Shown piece by piece: positions 14,813 to 22,538 of a DNA stretch of 34,095 nucleotides. Below the pieces are notes generated by a model that worked only from the letters and a program-made list of their open reading frames with translations, had not been told where the DNA came from and did no database searches. The stretch covers positions 1 through 34,095 of the forward strand of contig CANEVG010000003.1 of NCBI GenBank assembly GCA_947442095.1, in the 5' to 3' direction. The translations under genes were made by a program, and so were the position numbers. Source of the DNA: Sphingomonadaceae bacterium (lineage in GTDB: Bacteria > Pseudomonadota > Alphaproteobacteria > Sphingomonadales > Sphingomonadaceae). Within the stretch, counting starts at the first letter, position 1, and each line of letters begins with the position of its first letter.

Positions 14813-15721
14813 ATGTTCGTGGCTGCGCACCGGCTGCGCCCAGTTTCGGCGGTATTGGCTGCACTGGCGGCCCTTACCCCGCCAGACATAGCATCGGCAC
14901 AGAAACTCCTTGTCAACGGTAGCTATGAAAGCCCGGTGCCCCCCAGCGCCAACGACTTCTATGTGAGCATCCCGGGCTGGACGATCTTCAACATCTCGCC
15001 CGCACGGCCGCAGCCCTGAAACGTGATCCGGCCGTGGCCGGGATACGCCGGCAATCCCACCGTCACGCCAAGCGAGGGAGGCATCCGCGAGACGGTAACA
15101 GTCCCCTCGCAGGGCATGGTCGATTTCGGCGGATGGTCTTCCGTCCGCGATGTCCCGAAAGCCCTGACCGGGCTGCCGATCAACATCCGCGAAGCAAACG
15201 GCACGATCATTTCGTCTGCCGGCACCGGCTTTGTCGACAGCGATCCGATCGGCCTGTGGAAACGGGCCGGGCCCTCCAACGTGCCGGTCAGCGCAGGACC
15301 AATAACTTCGTGCTCGTCATTCCCGACTTCGGCAACTTCGATATCGCGGCACTGGTGTTCAAGCCGGCTTTGAACGTCAGCAAGACCAGCGCCGCCTTAT
15401 CCGACCCGGTCCATGGCACGGCCAACCTGAAGCTCATCCCCGGCGGGCAGCCCGCTGATCGTGTCGGATTTCAGCGGGGCGGGGAGCGGACCGGCGGCTT
15501 TCCCCGCAGGGACTTGCGGATTGACCTACAGCTTTGCCGGCCTTGGCAGCACGAGCGACAGCATCAAGTTCTCGAACAACAATGGATTCAGCTGGACTTA
15601 AGCGCCCAGCCCCAATGCGAACGGAGCCGATCCGGCGGTCACCGATGTGCGGGTCAGGCCGCAAGGCATCACGGCGGTAGGCAGTTCGAAATCGCTGCGC
15701 CTGCGCTACCGGGTGAAGTAA
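14813..15721 (+). pseudogene. Decayed exported surface-protein gene
   Basis: Conceptual reading across frames gives one coherent exported protein of about 300 residues. It has a signal peptide (AALAALTPPDIASAQ), a beta-rich domain starting LLVNGSYESPVPPSANDFY, then a segment like the conserved repeats of sphingomonad surface proteins (LNVSKTSAALSDPVHGTANL) and a C-terminal RVRPQGITAVGSSKSLRLRY. It is broken at four places: an in-frame TGA at 15017, a frameshift near 15295, a second near 15440, and an in-frame TAA near 15598 where Tyr is expected. The many lesions rule out simple sequencing error. It ends 3 bp before the stop of the convergent GNAT-like gene. Confidence 0.75.
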
Positions 15722-15724
15722 CTC

Positions 15725-16855
15725 CTATTCCTTTTTGAACGGGGTCCGTTCACCCAGCCAGAGCTGTTCCTGCGCCACACCGCGCCGTTCGCGCTCCAGA
15801 AAATCAGCAATCGCGCGGCGGAAACCGGGATCGGTGATATAGTGTGCTGACCATGTGGGCACCGGCGCATAGCCCCGCGCCAGCTTGTGCTGGCCCTGTG
15901 CTCCCGCTTCGACCCGCTTCAACCCCAGTGCGATGGCCGCATCAATCGCCTGATAATAGCACAGCTCGAAGTGCAGGAACGGCTTGTCGACCACGGCACC
16001 CCAATAGCGCCCATAGAGCGCCTCGCTGCCAATGAAGTTGAGTGCGCCGGCCACGGGCTGATCGCCGATGAAGGCCATGATCAGCATGATCCGGTCCGCC
16101 ATCCGCTCGCCCAGCAGCGTGAACGCCTCGCGCGTCAGATAAGGCCGGCCCCATTTGCGCGCGCCGGTATCCTGATAGAACACCCAGAACGCGTCCCAAT
16201 ATTCGGGCAGGATGGCAGCGCCGGTAAGCTGTCGGATCTCGACCCCGTCCTGCGCTCTGGCACGTTCCTTGCGCAGGTTCTTGCGTTTCTCGGACGAGAG
16301 CGCGCCGAGGAACTCGTCAAAGCTGACGTAACCCTGATTGTCCCAATGAAACTGCGTGTCGGTCCGCAGCAGCCAGCCCGCTTCCTCAAAAAGCGGCAGC
16401 TGCGCCGGTTCGATGAAAGTGGCATGAGCAGAGGAGAGATTGTTCTGCTCGCACAGCTGCTCAGCCACGCGCAGCAGCGGGACGGCGAGTGCCGGGTTGC
16501 CGCCGGTGAGCAGGCGCGGGCCGGTAGCAGGCGTGAACGGGACGCTGATCTGGAGCTTGGGATAATAGTTTCCGCCCGCGCGCTGCCAGGCGTCAGCCCA
16601 GTTGTGATCGAAGACATATTCGCCCTGGCTGTGGGTCTTGAGATAGGCGGGAAGCGCGCCAGCGGGCGCGCCCGCTTCGTCCTCGATCACCAGCGGCAAG
16701 GGCGACCAGCCGCTACGGCCGCCGACACTGCCGGATTCTTCAAGCAGAGTGAGGAACGCGTGGCTGGTGAAGGGATTGCCGGTTCCGGCAAGCCGGTCCC
16801 AATCTGCGGCGTCGATCTCGGACACATTGTGATGGACGCGCGCCGTGATGCTCAC
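15725..16855 (-). CDS. GNAT/FemAB-like acyltransferase (COG3146, DUF482)
   Basis: A 376-residue protein of the COG3146 family, predicted GNAT-fold acyltransferases related to FemAB peptidoglycan-bridge enzymes. Motifs seen: GNPFTSHAFLTLLEESGSVG near the N-terminus, LPAYLKTHSQGEYVFDHNWA, SSEKRKNLRKERARA, and the C-terminal LHFELCYYQAIDAAIALGLK with EAGAQGQHKLARGY. These agree with the family end to end. The physiological substrate has not been established. The start is GTG at 16855, overlapping by 4 bp (GTGA) the stop of the upstream phosphodiesterase gene, so translation is coupled. It is the last gene of the operon running from DUF3572. Confidence 0.83.
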   Translation of the reverse strand: MSITARVHHNVSEIDAADWDRLAGTGNPFTSHAFLTLLEESGSVGGRSGWSPLPLVIEDEAGAPAGALPAYLKTHSQGEYVFDHNWADAWQRAGGNYYPKLQISVPFTPATGPRLLTGGNPALAVPLLRVAEQLCEQNNLSSAHATFIEPAQLPLFEEAGWLLRTDTQFHWDNQGYVSFDEFLGALSSEKRKNLRKERARAQDGVEIRQLTGAAILPEYWDAFWVFYQDTGARKWGRPYLTREAFTLLGERMADRIMLIMAFIGDQPVAGALNFIGSEALYGRYWGAVVDKPFLHFELCYYQAIDAAIALGLKRVEAGAQGQHKLARGYAPVPTWSAHYITDPGFRRAIADFLERERRGVAQEQLWLGERTPFKKE

Positions 16856-17658
16856 GCGGTTTCGGCCTCCTCCACCGCCTGCGGTGCTTGAATTCCGCCG
16901 CCTTCCGCAATCGGACCATCGGCGTGGCGAGCGGCGCGTTCCAGCAATTCGGGCGAGCGCACGGTCCAGGTCAGCACCGGAACGCCCCGTCGGCGCTGCG
17001 CAGCGGCAAAGCGGCTAGGCAGATCGGTCACGTCATAGGCCAGGAAATCGGGCCTTGCGCGCCACAGCAGAATGTGACGCCGGGTGCGGGCCAGCACAGT
17101 CCGGTTGCCCTCCTCCATCATGACCAGCCCGCGCACCACATGCGGCGAAAAGCGTGCGAACCAGCGCGGCACGCGCGGGTCGAAGCTCATCACGGCCACC
17201 TCGCCCCGATACCCTTCGAGCATGCGCCGAACCGCAAGGCAGATTGCAGGAATGCGCGAGGACGGCCGGGCCTTGATCTCAATCAGCAGCGGCACGCGGC
17301 CCCCGATCTGATCGAGCAACTGGCGCAAGGTGGGGATCGTGTCGTTGCCGCCTGCTATGCGGATCCGGCCGAGCTGCGCCGCACTGCGCTCGATCAGCGG
17401 GCCTTTTTCGGCGGTCAGGCGGTCAAGATCCCAATCATGAAAGACCATCGCCATCCCGTCGCTGCTGCGCTGGATGTCGCATTCGATGCCATAGCCGGCC
17501 GAAATCGCCGCAGCGAAGGCAGAAGGCGAGTTTTCAGGCAAACCGGCGCCATGCAGGCCTCGGTGGGCGTACGTCACTCCGCGTAGCCACGCGACCCGCG
17601 CCGGGAGCGGCGCTGGGGCTAGCAGGCGGTCAAGCAGGAACGACAGCAAATACAGCAT
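16852..17658 (-). CDS. Glycerophosphodiester phosphodiesterase
   Basis: Hydrolyses glycerophosphodiesters to glycerol-3-phosphate and an alcohol. The 268-residue protein has the GDPD signatures: YAHRGLHG with the catalytic His, PENSPSAFAAAISAGYGIECDIQ with metal-binding Glu and Asp, FHDWDLDRLT with the second catalytic His, and LLIEIKA. The N-terminus MLYLLSFLLDRLLAP is hydrophobic and may anchor it at the membrane or be a weak signal. The ATG at 17658 lies 29 bp inside the end of the upstream RidA gene, a longer overlap than the others in this operon. UgpQ-like soluble enzymes are the closest type. Confidence 0.88.
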   Translation of the reverse strand: MLYLLSFLLDRLLAPAPLPARVAWLRGVTYAHRGLHGAGLPENSPSAFAAAISAGYGIECDIQRSSDGMAMVFHDWDLDRLTAEKGPLIERSAAQLGRIRIAGGNDTIPTLRQLLDQIGGRVPLLIEIKARPSSRIPAICLAVRRMLEGYRGEVAVMSFDPRVPRWFARFSPHVVRGLVMMEEGNRTVLARTRRHILLWRARPDFLAYDVTDLPSRFAAAQRRRGVPVLTWTVRSPELLERAARHADGPIAEGGGIQAPQAVEEAETA

Positions 17659-18100
17659 CGATTTCCACCGCACAGCCAAGCGGCAGCACCGGCACGCCGA
17701 CGGCACTGCGGGCATGCTTGCCCGCCTCCCCGAATACCGCCACCATCAATTCGGACGCACCATTGGCGACCTTGGGCTGATCGGTGAAACCATTCGTTGA
17801 GGCAATGAACGCGCCGAGTTTGACCACTCGCGCGATCCGGTCAAGCGAGCCGAGCGCAGCCTTGGCCTGTGCGAGCAACATTAGCCCGCAGCCCTGCGCG
17901 GCAATCACGCCTTGCTCCAGCGCCACGTCCTCGCCCAGACGGCCTTTGATCAGCGCGCCATCGACAAACGAGACTTGGCCAGAGACGTAGAGGAAGCCGC
18001 CCGCCTCGACCGTCGGGACATAAGCCGCGACCGGCGCAGCTGGAGCAGGGAGAACAAGGCCGAGTTCGGCCAGTTTTGCATCGATCCGATCAGACATCAT
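17630..18100 (-). CDS. RidA family (YjgF/UK114) protein
   Basis: A 156-residue RidA-like protein. Canonical RidA hydrolyses reactive enamine/imine intermediates from PLP enzymes. Seen here: FLYVSGQVSFVDG near residue 36, LGSLDRIARVVKLGAFIAST, and the C-terminal KHARSAVGVPVLPLGCAVEIDAVFAV, where the Arg matches the position of the catalytic arginine. It is longer than archetypal RidA (about 130), matching the YjgF-like subgroup common in alphaproteobacteria, whose activity is less certain. The ATG at 18100 overlaps the stop of the upstream HAD gene by 11 bp; an ATG at 18097 is an alternative. Confidence 0.88.
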   Translation of the reverse strand: MMSDRIDAKLAELGLVLPAPAAPVAAYVPTVEAGGFLYVSGQVSFVDGALIKGRLGEDVALEQGVIAAQGCGLMLLAQAKAALGSLDRIARVVKLGAFIASTNGFTDQPKVANGASELMVAVFGEAGKHARSAVGVPVLPLGCAVEIDAVFAVVPA

Positions 18101-18722
18101 TCACTCCGTGGATGCGGTCCAGAAGCCAGGGCAGCGCGCGGCCCCATTCGTCAATACGCGCGTGGGCATGGCCTTGCACATGCGCGCAATCGATGAACGG
18201 CGCCAGCATCGGTTCGCCGCACAGATGAAGACGGCTGACATGGGGGGTGATTTCCATCACCGATCCGTGGTGCTGCGGAAGATCATCGATGAACACCGCA
18301 CGGCTGGGCTGGTATTCGTCAAGGATCGCTTTCAGCGCGGGGCCTTTGGGACCGGTGTTGGTGAAGACCCGCGCCGTGATGCCGACCGCTTCAAGCTGAC
18401 GGGCCCGCGCATCGCGCCGATCATCGTTGAGGTTGGTAAGGATCACCACATCGGCGTGCTGCGACAGCGCATTGATCCCTTCCACTGCCCCGGTAATCGC
18501 GGGCTGGCGGTGCATCTGGGTATCGAAAAACAGGCCGAGCAGGCGCCAGATCTCGGCCGGCGGCACCAGATCGCCGGTGCCAGCGTAGCGCATTGCCTTG
18601 CCGAAATCGTTGTTTTTCATGATGAAATCGATGCCTTGCTGTTCACCCAGCCAATCCTTGAAGGGCGAAACCATGTGCAGCAAAACTTCATCGCAATCGC
18701 TGATCACCAGCGGTTTTTTCAT
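18090..18722 (-). CDS. HAD-superfamily hydrolase
   Basis: A 210-residue HAD phosphatase-like protein. Motif I is VISDCDEVLLHM, with the nucleophile Asp and a DxDEV pattern; motif II is VILTNLNDD; motif III is Lys in GPKGPALKAI; motif IV is AVFIDDLPQHHGS with the metal-binding Asp pair. All catalytic residues are present. The helical insert between motifs I and II (about residues 20-75) is a C1-type cap. The substrate is unknown. The ATG overlaps by 4 bp the stop of the DUF3572 gene upstream, and its own end overlaps RidA, so it is firmly part of this operon. Confidence 0.85.
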   Translation of the reverse strand: MKKPLVISDCDEVLLHMVSPFKDWLGEQQGIDFIMKNNDFGKAMRYAGTGDLVPPAEIWRLLGLFFDTQMHRQPAITGAVEGINALSQHADVVILTNLNDDRRDARARQLEAVGITARVFTNTGPKGPALKAILDEYQPSRAVFIDDLPQHHGSVMEITPHVSRLHLCGEPMLAPFIDCAHVQGHAHARIDEWGRALPWLLDRIHGVNDV

Positions 18723-19018
18723 TTGAGATACTCCTGAGCCGCAGCGAGATCGCCCGGCTGGACCGACAGCGCATCGGCTGCCGCAATTAGATCGGCCTCA
18801 TGCCCGCACAAGAACTCGAGCACGGCAGCCAGCACGGCCGGATCACCCAGCCCGGCGCGCAGTTCATCGGGCGTCAGGCCCGTCAGCGAAAGAAAGCGTT
18901 CAGCGCGCGGCGCATCACCCAGCACCCAGCCGAGCGCTTGCAACGCGAGCGCGGCAGGATCATGGGTGGAGGCATTTGCGCAGGCGATTGTCAGGGCCTT
19001 CCGGGGTGAATAGAGCAT
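18719..19018 (-). CDS. DUF3572 family protein
   Basis: A 99-residue protein matching DUF3572, a small alphaproteobacterial family of unknown function. The recognisable core is DPAALALQALGWVLGD followed by ERFLSLTGLTPDELRAGLGDPAVLAAVLEFLCGHEADL. The whole protein is predicted helical. I chose ATG 19018; a TTG at 19057 would overlap the divergent divK start. Homologues commonly begin even nearer the core, so the first 15 residues are uncertain. DUF3572 next to divK fits the arrangement I recall from other alphaproteobacteria, though that is from memory. Confidence 0.8.
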   Translation of the reverse strand: MLYSPRKALTIACANASTHDPAALALQALGWVLGDAPRAERFLSLTGLTPDELRAGLGDPAVLAAVLEFLCGHEADLIAAADALSVQPGDLAAAQEYLK

Positions 19019-19050
19019 GTAGGCAAGCAGAATGAGGATACGCTGGGTCA

Positions 19051-19413
19051 GTGGCAAAAAGAATTCTTGTTGTCGAGGACAACGACCTCAACCGAAAGCT
19101 GTTCTGTGACCTGCTAAAGGCCAATGGTTTCGCCGTGGAACCCATCGCTGATGGCCGCGATGTGCTTGTTCGCGCGCGGGAATTCGTGCCCAACCTGATC
19201 ATCATGGATATCCAGCTGCCCAATGTTTCGGGGCTTGAATTGATCGAAGCCCTCAAGGGCGATCCCGAACTGCGCCCGATCCCGGTGCTGGCCGTTACCG
19301 CCTATGCAGGCAAGGGCGATGAAGACCGCATCCGTGAGGCGGGGGCGGAAGGATACCTTGCCAAACCGGTTTCGATAACGCCGTTTATGACAGCTGTGCG
19401 CAAGCTGGTCTGA
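19051..19413 (+). CDS. divK: Cell-cycle response regulator DivK
   Basis: A single-domain 120-residue response regulator with no output domain. DivK in Caulobacter is phosphorylated by DivJ and PleC and controls the CtrA pathway through DivL and CckA. Receiver hallmarks are present: acidic pair Glu-Asp in ILVVEDN at 9-10, phospho-acceptor Asp53 in LIIMDIQLP, Thr83, and Lys105 in GYLAKPVS. The N-terminus AKRILVVEDNDLNRKLF closely resembles DivK proteins. The start is GTG at 19051. It is divergent from DUF3572 and ends one base before the stop of the convergent PycTM-like gene. pleD, often next to divK, is not here. Confidence 0.92.
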   Translation: MAKRILVVEDNDLNRKLFCDLLKANGFAVEPIADGRDVLVRAREFVPNLIIMDIQLPNVSGLELIEALKGDPELRPIPVLAVTAYAGKGDEDRIREAGAEGYLAKPVSITPFMTAVRKLV

Positions 19414-19414
19414 G

Positions 19415-19990
19415 TTAACCCGCCGCAATAAGGTATTCGGTGATGAACATCACCACTGTCCCCACCAGCCCGGCCATGAACAGGCGGTAGGCGTAGCCCA
19501 GATAGCGATACTTCTTGTGCTGCAGGACCTGGCCGTTTTGGTACATATCATGGAGCATGGTGCGGAACACCGTTTCATCCGCGCGCAGATCGGCCAGCAC
19601 ACTTTCGGTCCACTCGTCCTCGTCTATCGCGGTGAAAGTGCCGAAAAACAGCTTGTTGGGGCGCGGCGGCGGCGCGCTGGCGCGCGCGGGGCCGCCGATG
19701 CTGGGTAACACCGCCATGACCGCAAACATCGCCGAAGCAAAGGCAAAGGCGGCGAGCACCAGCAGCGCTGGCGGCAGATGGCCGTTCTTGGCCTGCCCCA
19801 CCGTGATGGTGAAAACCACAAAGGTCGCGCCCATCAGGATCGAGGCCTTGGAATCGGCCATCTGGCTCAGCGCGAGGTTCACGGTCTGCGCAGTGCGCAC
19901 AAGGTGGATGGCATGGTTCGAATAGCCCGAAGGGGAAAGCGTCGATGGTGTCGCTTTGGGCGGTTCTGAAGGCGGGGTTTGGTCAGCCAT
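19415..19990 (-). CDS. Orphan Pycsar effector-like membrane protein (PycTM, DUF5706)
   Basis: A 191-residue integral membrane protein. Residues 1-30 are a proline-rich cytoplasmic tail; an amphipathic stretch HLVRTAQTVNLALSQMADSK leads into transmembrane helices at about 50-66 (ASILMGATFVVFTITVGQ) and 74-96; a soluble linker contains DEDEWTESVLADLRADETVF, and a last helix spans about 168-188. The DSKASILMGA motif before helix 1 and the layout match the PycTM domain of Pycsar anti-phage systems, in which a cyclic CMP/UMP signal makes the effector damage the membrane. There is no uridylate or cytidylate cyclase gene beside it, so a defence role here is unproven. GGAGA precedes the ATG at 19990. 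Confidence 0.72.
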   Translation of the reverse strand: MADQTPPSEPPKATPSTLSPSGYSNHAIHLVRTAQTVNLALSQMADSKASILMGATFVVFTITVGQAKNGHLPPALLVLAAFAFASAMFAVMAVLPSIGGPARASAPPPRPNKLFFGTFTAIDEDEWTESVLADLRADETVFRTMLHDMYQNGQVLQHKKYRYLGYAYRLFMAGLVGTVVMFITEYLIAAG

Positions 19991-20062
19991 GGGCGTCTCC
20001 GGGGGGCGCTGCATGCATCGCACCGCAAAAATTGGGGATGCCACATAGCGCTTGCGCTTGAC

Positions 20063-20085
20063 AAGCGGCGGGGCTGGCCGCTTTT
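20063..20085 (+). promoter_or_regulatory. Terminator-like hairpin in front of the ACP-spt operon
   Basis: AAGCGGC (20063-20069) and GCCGCTT (20077-20083) form a perfect 7-bp GC-rich stem with a 7-base loop, running into TTTT. It resembles an intrinsic terminator on the plus strand, 49 bp before the ACP start. It also overlaps a perfect -35-like TTGACA at 20058-20063, so it could instead lie inside the promoter. Confidence 0.45.
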
Positions 20086-20133
20086 CAGCCGCAATCTTGG
20101 GGCAAGGGCGCCTCAGTCACGGAGAACACAATA

Positions 20134-20373
20134 ATGGATCGCGCCGCCACTGCTGCCCGCATCGCCGAGGTAATCACCCCGTTCAACAAGAACGCGATTG
20201 GGATTAGCGAAGCCACCTCGTTCTCCGGGGACCTTGAGTGGGACAGCCTCACCGTCATGGACTTTGTTGCAGCTATCGAGGACGAATTCGACATTATCAT
20301 CAGCATGAACCAGCAGGCCGAGATCGAGACGTACGGCCAGCTGATCGATGCCGTGACCACCCTGCAGGGCTGA
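20134..20373 (+). CDS. Acyl carrier protein of sphingolipid synthesis
   Basis: A 79-residue acyl carrier protein. The phosphopantetheine site is EWDSLTVMDFV, Ser38, and the acidic helix II AAIEDEFDIII follows. Its position four bases ahead of the serine palmitoyltransferase gene matches the specialised ACP described beside spt in sphingolipid-making bacteria, which presents the acyl chain to the enzyme. GGAG lies about ten bases before the ATG. It is probably distinct from the fatty-acid synthesis ACP, which would be next to fabF. Confidence 0.93.
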   Translation: MDRAATAARIAEVITPFNKNAIGISEATSFSGDLEWDSLTVMDFVAAIEDEFDIIISMNQQAEIETYGQLIDAVTTLQG

Positions 20374-20377
20374 ACCA

Positions 20378-21616
20378 ATGAACGACATGACCCCCACCGA
20401 CATGCCCGCCGAGACGAAGACCGACCTGTTCTCGCGGTTCGATCCGCTGATCAAGCAGCGGCAGGACCTGCTCGACACGGGCGTGACCGACCCCTTCAGC
20501 CTCGTGATGGAAAAGGTGCTTTCACCCACCACTGCGATCTGCAGCGGTCGCGAGACGATCCTGCTCGGCACCTACAATTACATGGGCATGACCTTCGACC
20601 CCGACGTGATCGCGGCGGGCAAGCAGGCGCTCGATGATTTCGGCGCAGGCACCACGGGTAGCCGCGTGCTCAACGGCACTTATGCTGGCCACCGCGCGGT
20701 TGAGGATGCGCTCAAAGAATTCTATGGCATGGATCATGCCATGGTATTTTCCACCGGCTACCAGGCAAACCTCGGCATCATCAGCACAATCGCGGGCAAG
20801 GGCGATTACATCGTGCTCGATATCGATAGCCACGCCTCGATCTGGGATGGCTGCAAGATGGGCGACGCCGAAGTCGTGCCGTTCAAGCACAACGATATCG
20901 AAGCGATGGAGAAGCGCCTGAAGCGCATTCCCGAAGGCGCGGGCAAGCTGGTGATCCTCGAAGGCGTCTATTCGATGCTCGGCGATATCGCACCGCTCAA
21001 GGAAATGATCCGCGTCGCCAAGGAAAATGGCGCGATGGTCTTGGTAGACGAGGCGCATTCGATGGGCTTCATCGGGCCCAACGGTCGCGGCGTGGCCGAG
21101 GATCAGGGCGTGCTGGATCAGGTCGATTTCGTGATCGGCACCTTCTCCAAGTCAGTCGGCACCGTCGGCGGCTTCTGCGTTTCGAACCACCCGAAGTTCG
21201 AGATCATGCGGCTGGTGTGCCGCCCTTATGTCTTCACCGCCAGCCTGCCGCCCAGCGTGGTGGCAACCGCCGCGACCTCGATCCGCAAGCTGATGCATGC
21301 CGGAAACAAGCGCGCGCACCTGTGGGAAAACTCGCGCACCCTGCACAAGGCGCTGACAGGCCTTGGCTTCAAACTGGGCACGGCAGAGCCGCAGAGCGCG
21401 ATCATCGCGGTGATCATGCCCGATCTGGAACGCGGGGCGATGATGTGGGAAGCGCTTCTGCGCGAGGGGCTCTATGTGAACCTTGCCCGCCCGCCTGCTA
21501 CCCCTGCGGGGATGACCCTGCTGCGCTGCTCGCTGTGCGCCGAACACACCGCCGAGCAGGTGGAAATCATCACCGGTATGTTCGAACGCGCGGGCAAAGC
21601 CATCGGGATCATCTGA
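20378..21616 (+). CDS. spt: Serine palmitoyltransferase
   Basis: PLP-dependent alpha-oxoamine synthase of 412 residues that condenses L-serine with an acyl thioester to give a 3-ketosphinganine, the first step of sphingolipid synthesis. The PLP Lys258 is in GTFSKSVGTVGGF; Asp224 and His227 are in LVDEAHSMGF; His152 (IDSHASIWDG) is the cofactor-stacking residue. GAGTTGSRVLNG and STGYQANLG are further family signatures. KBL and BioF are relatives, but the tight pairing with an ACP gene and the overall length favour SPT. Stop and start of the next gene overlap (ATGA). Confidence 0.95.
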   Translation: MNDMTPTDMPAETKTDLFSRFDPLIKQRQDLLDTGVTDPFSLVMEKVLSPTTAICSGRETILLGTYNYMGMTFDPDVIAAGKQALDDFGAGTTGSRVLNGTYAGHRAVEDALKEFYGMDHAMVFSTGYQANLGIISTIAGKGDYIVLDIDSHASIWDGCKMGDAEVVPFKHNDIEAMEKRLKRIPEGAGKLVILEGVYSMLGDIAPLKEMIRVAKENGAMVLVDEAHSMGFIGPNGRGVAEDQGVLDQVDFVIGTFSKSVGTVGGFCVSNHPKFEIMRLVCRPYVFTASLPPSVVATAATSIRKLMHAGNKRAHLWENSRTLHKALTGLGFKLGTAEPQSAIIAVIMPDLERGAMMWEALLREGLYVNLARPPATPAGMTLLRCSLCAEHTAEQVEIITGMFERAGKAIGII

Positions 21617-22434
21617 TGCGGCATACGAAGGTGAAGCTGGCTGCCATTGCAGCGCTCGCACTTTGGGCTCGCCCCGCAATGGCCCAGACAGGGCCTGCGC
21701 TGAGCTGGCCGCCGCCTTCACCGCCGGTTGAAGCCCCGGGTGAGGGGATGATCGAGAGGCCCTGCCCTGAACAGCAGGGGTTGTGGTTTGCGCATCCCTA
21801 TCTGCTCAAGAACGACTGGGCATGGGAATGCCGCTACGCTGAGGCGAACACACAGATCGCGGCTGCCCCGCGCGTCGTATTCATCGGTGATTCGATCACC
21901 GAAGGCTGGGTGCCTCTGGCACCGGCGCTTTTTGCAGGCGGCGCAGTGGGTCGCGGCATCGGCGGGCAGACCAGCCCGCAGGTGCTTGTGCGATTCTATC
22001 AGGATGTCGTGCGGGTACGCCCGCGCGTTGTGCACATCATGATCGGCACCAATGACCTCGGCGGCAACACCGGGCCGAACAGTCCGGAGATGTACAAGAA
22101 TCATGTCGCCGCGATGGTCGATATCGCGCGGGCCAATGGCATCAGCGTGGTGATCGCCAGCATCCTGCCTGCTGCAAGATTCCCGTGGAAGCCGCAACTG
22201 GCTCCGGCCAGACAGGTCGTGACGCTGAATGCCTGGCTGCGCGATCTCGCGCGGTCACGCGGAGCGGTCTATGCCGATTATCACGGCGCGCTGGTGAACG
22301 CCGAGGGCGGCATGAACCCCGATGTCGCGCCCGATGGCATCCACCCCAATGCCAAGGGTTACCGCCTGATGGAGCCCATCACGCGTGCTGCAATTGCCGA
22401 AGCGGAAAAGCAGGCGATCCCCAAGGCGCGTTAG
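21616..22434 (+). CDS. Exported SGNH/GDSL hydrolase
   Basis: A 272-residue secreted esterase-like protein. The signal peptide is MRHTKVKLAAIAALALWARP to AMA. The four SGNH blocks are clear: GDSITEGW with catalytic Ser, GRGIGGQTSPQ with Gly, IGTNDLGG with Asn, and DGIHPNAKGY with the catalytic Asp and His. This group acts on ester or acetyl groups of lipids and glycans. It overlaps the spt stop by 4 bp, so the two are translationally coupled. That suggests a function tied to sphingolipids, such as removing an acyl group in the envelope, but this is inference and the substrate is unknown. Confidence 0.88.
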   Translation: MRHTKVKLAAIAALALWARPAMAQTGPALSWPPPSPPVEAPGEGMIERPCPEQQGLWFAHPYLLKNDWAWECRYAEANTQIAAAPRVVFIGDSITEGWVPLAPALFAGGAVGRGIGGQTSPQVLVRFYQDVVRVRPRVVHIMIGTNDLGGNTGPNSPEMYKNHVAAMVDIARANGISVVIASILPAARFPWKPQLAPARQVVTLNAWLRDLARSRGAVYADYHGALVNAEGGMNPDVAPDGIHPNAKGYRLMEPITRAAIAEAEKQAIPKAR

Positions 22435-22538
22435 CTCCTGCGCGAATATGGCACAAATGCCGGCACCGAGCTGCCGCCGAAGCGCTTGAGCGCCCAACCG
22501 ACAAGGCTGCGATGAAGACCAAGCGTGATGAGGCCCCG

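Noticed and set aside
19415-20373. A complete Pycsar defence operon
   Set aside because: No cyclase gene is adjacent; the flanking genes are divK and an acyl carrier protein gene.
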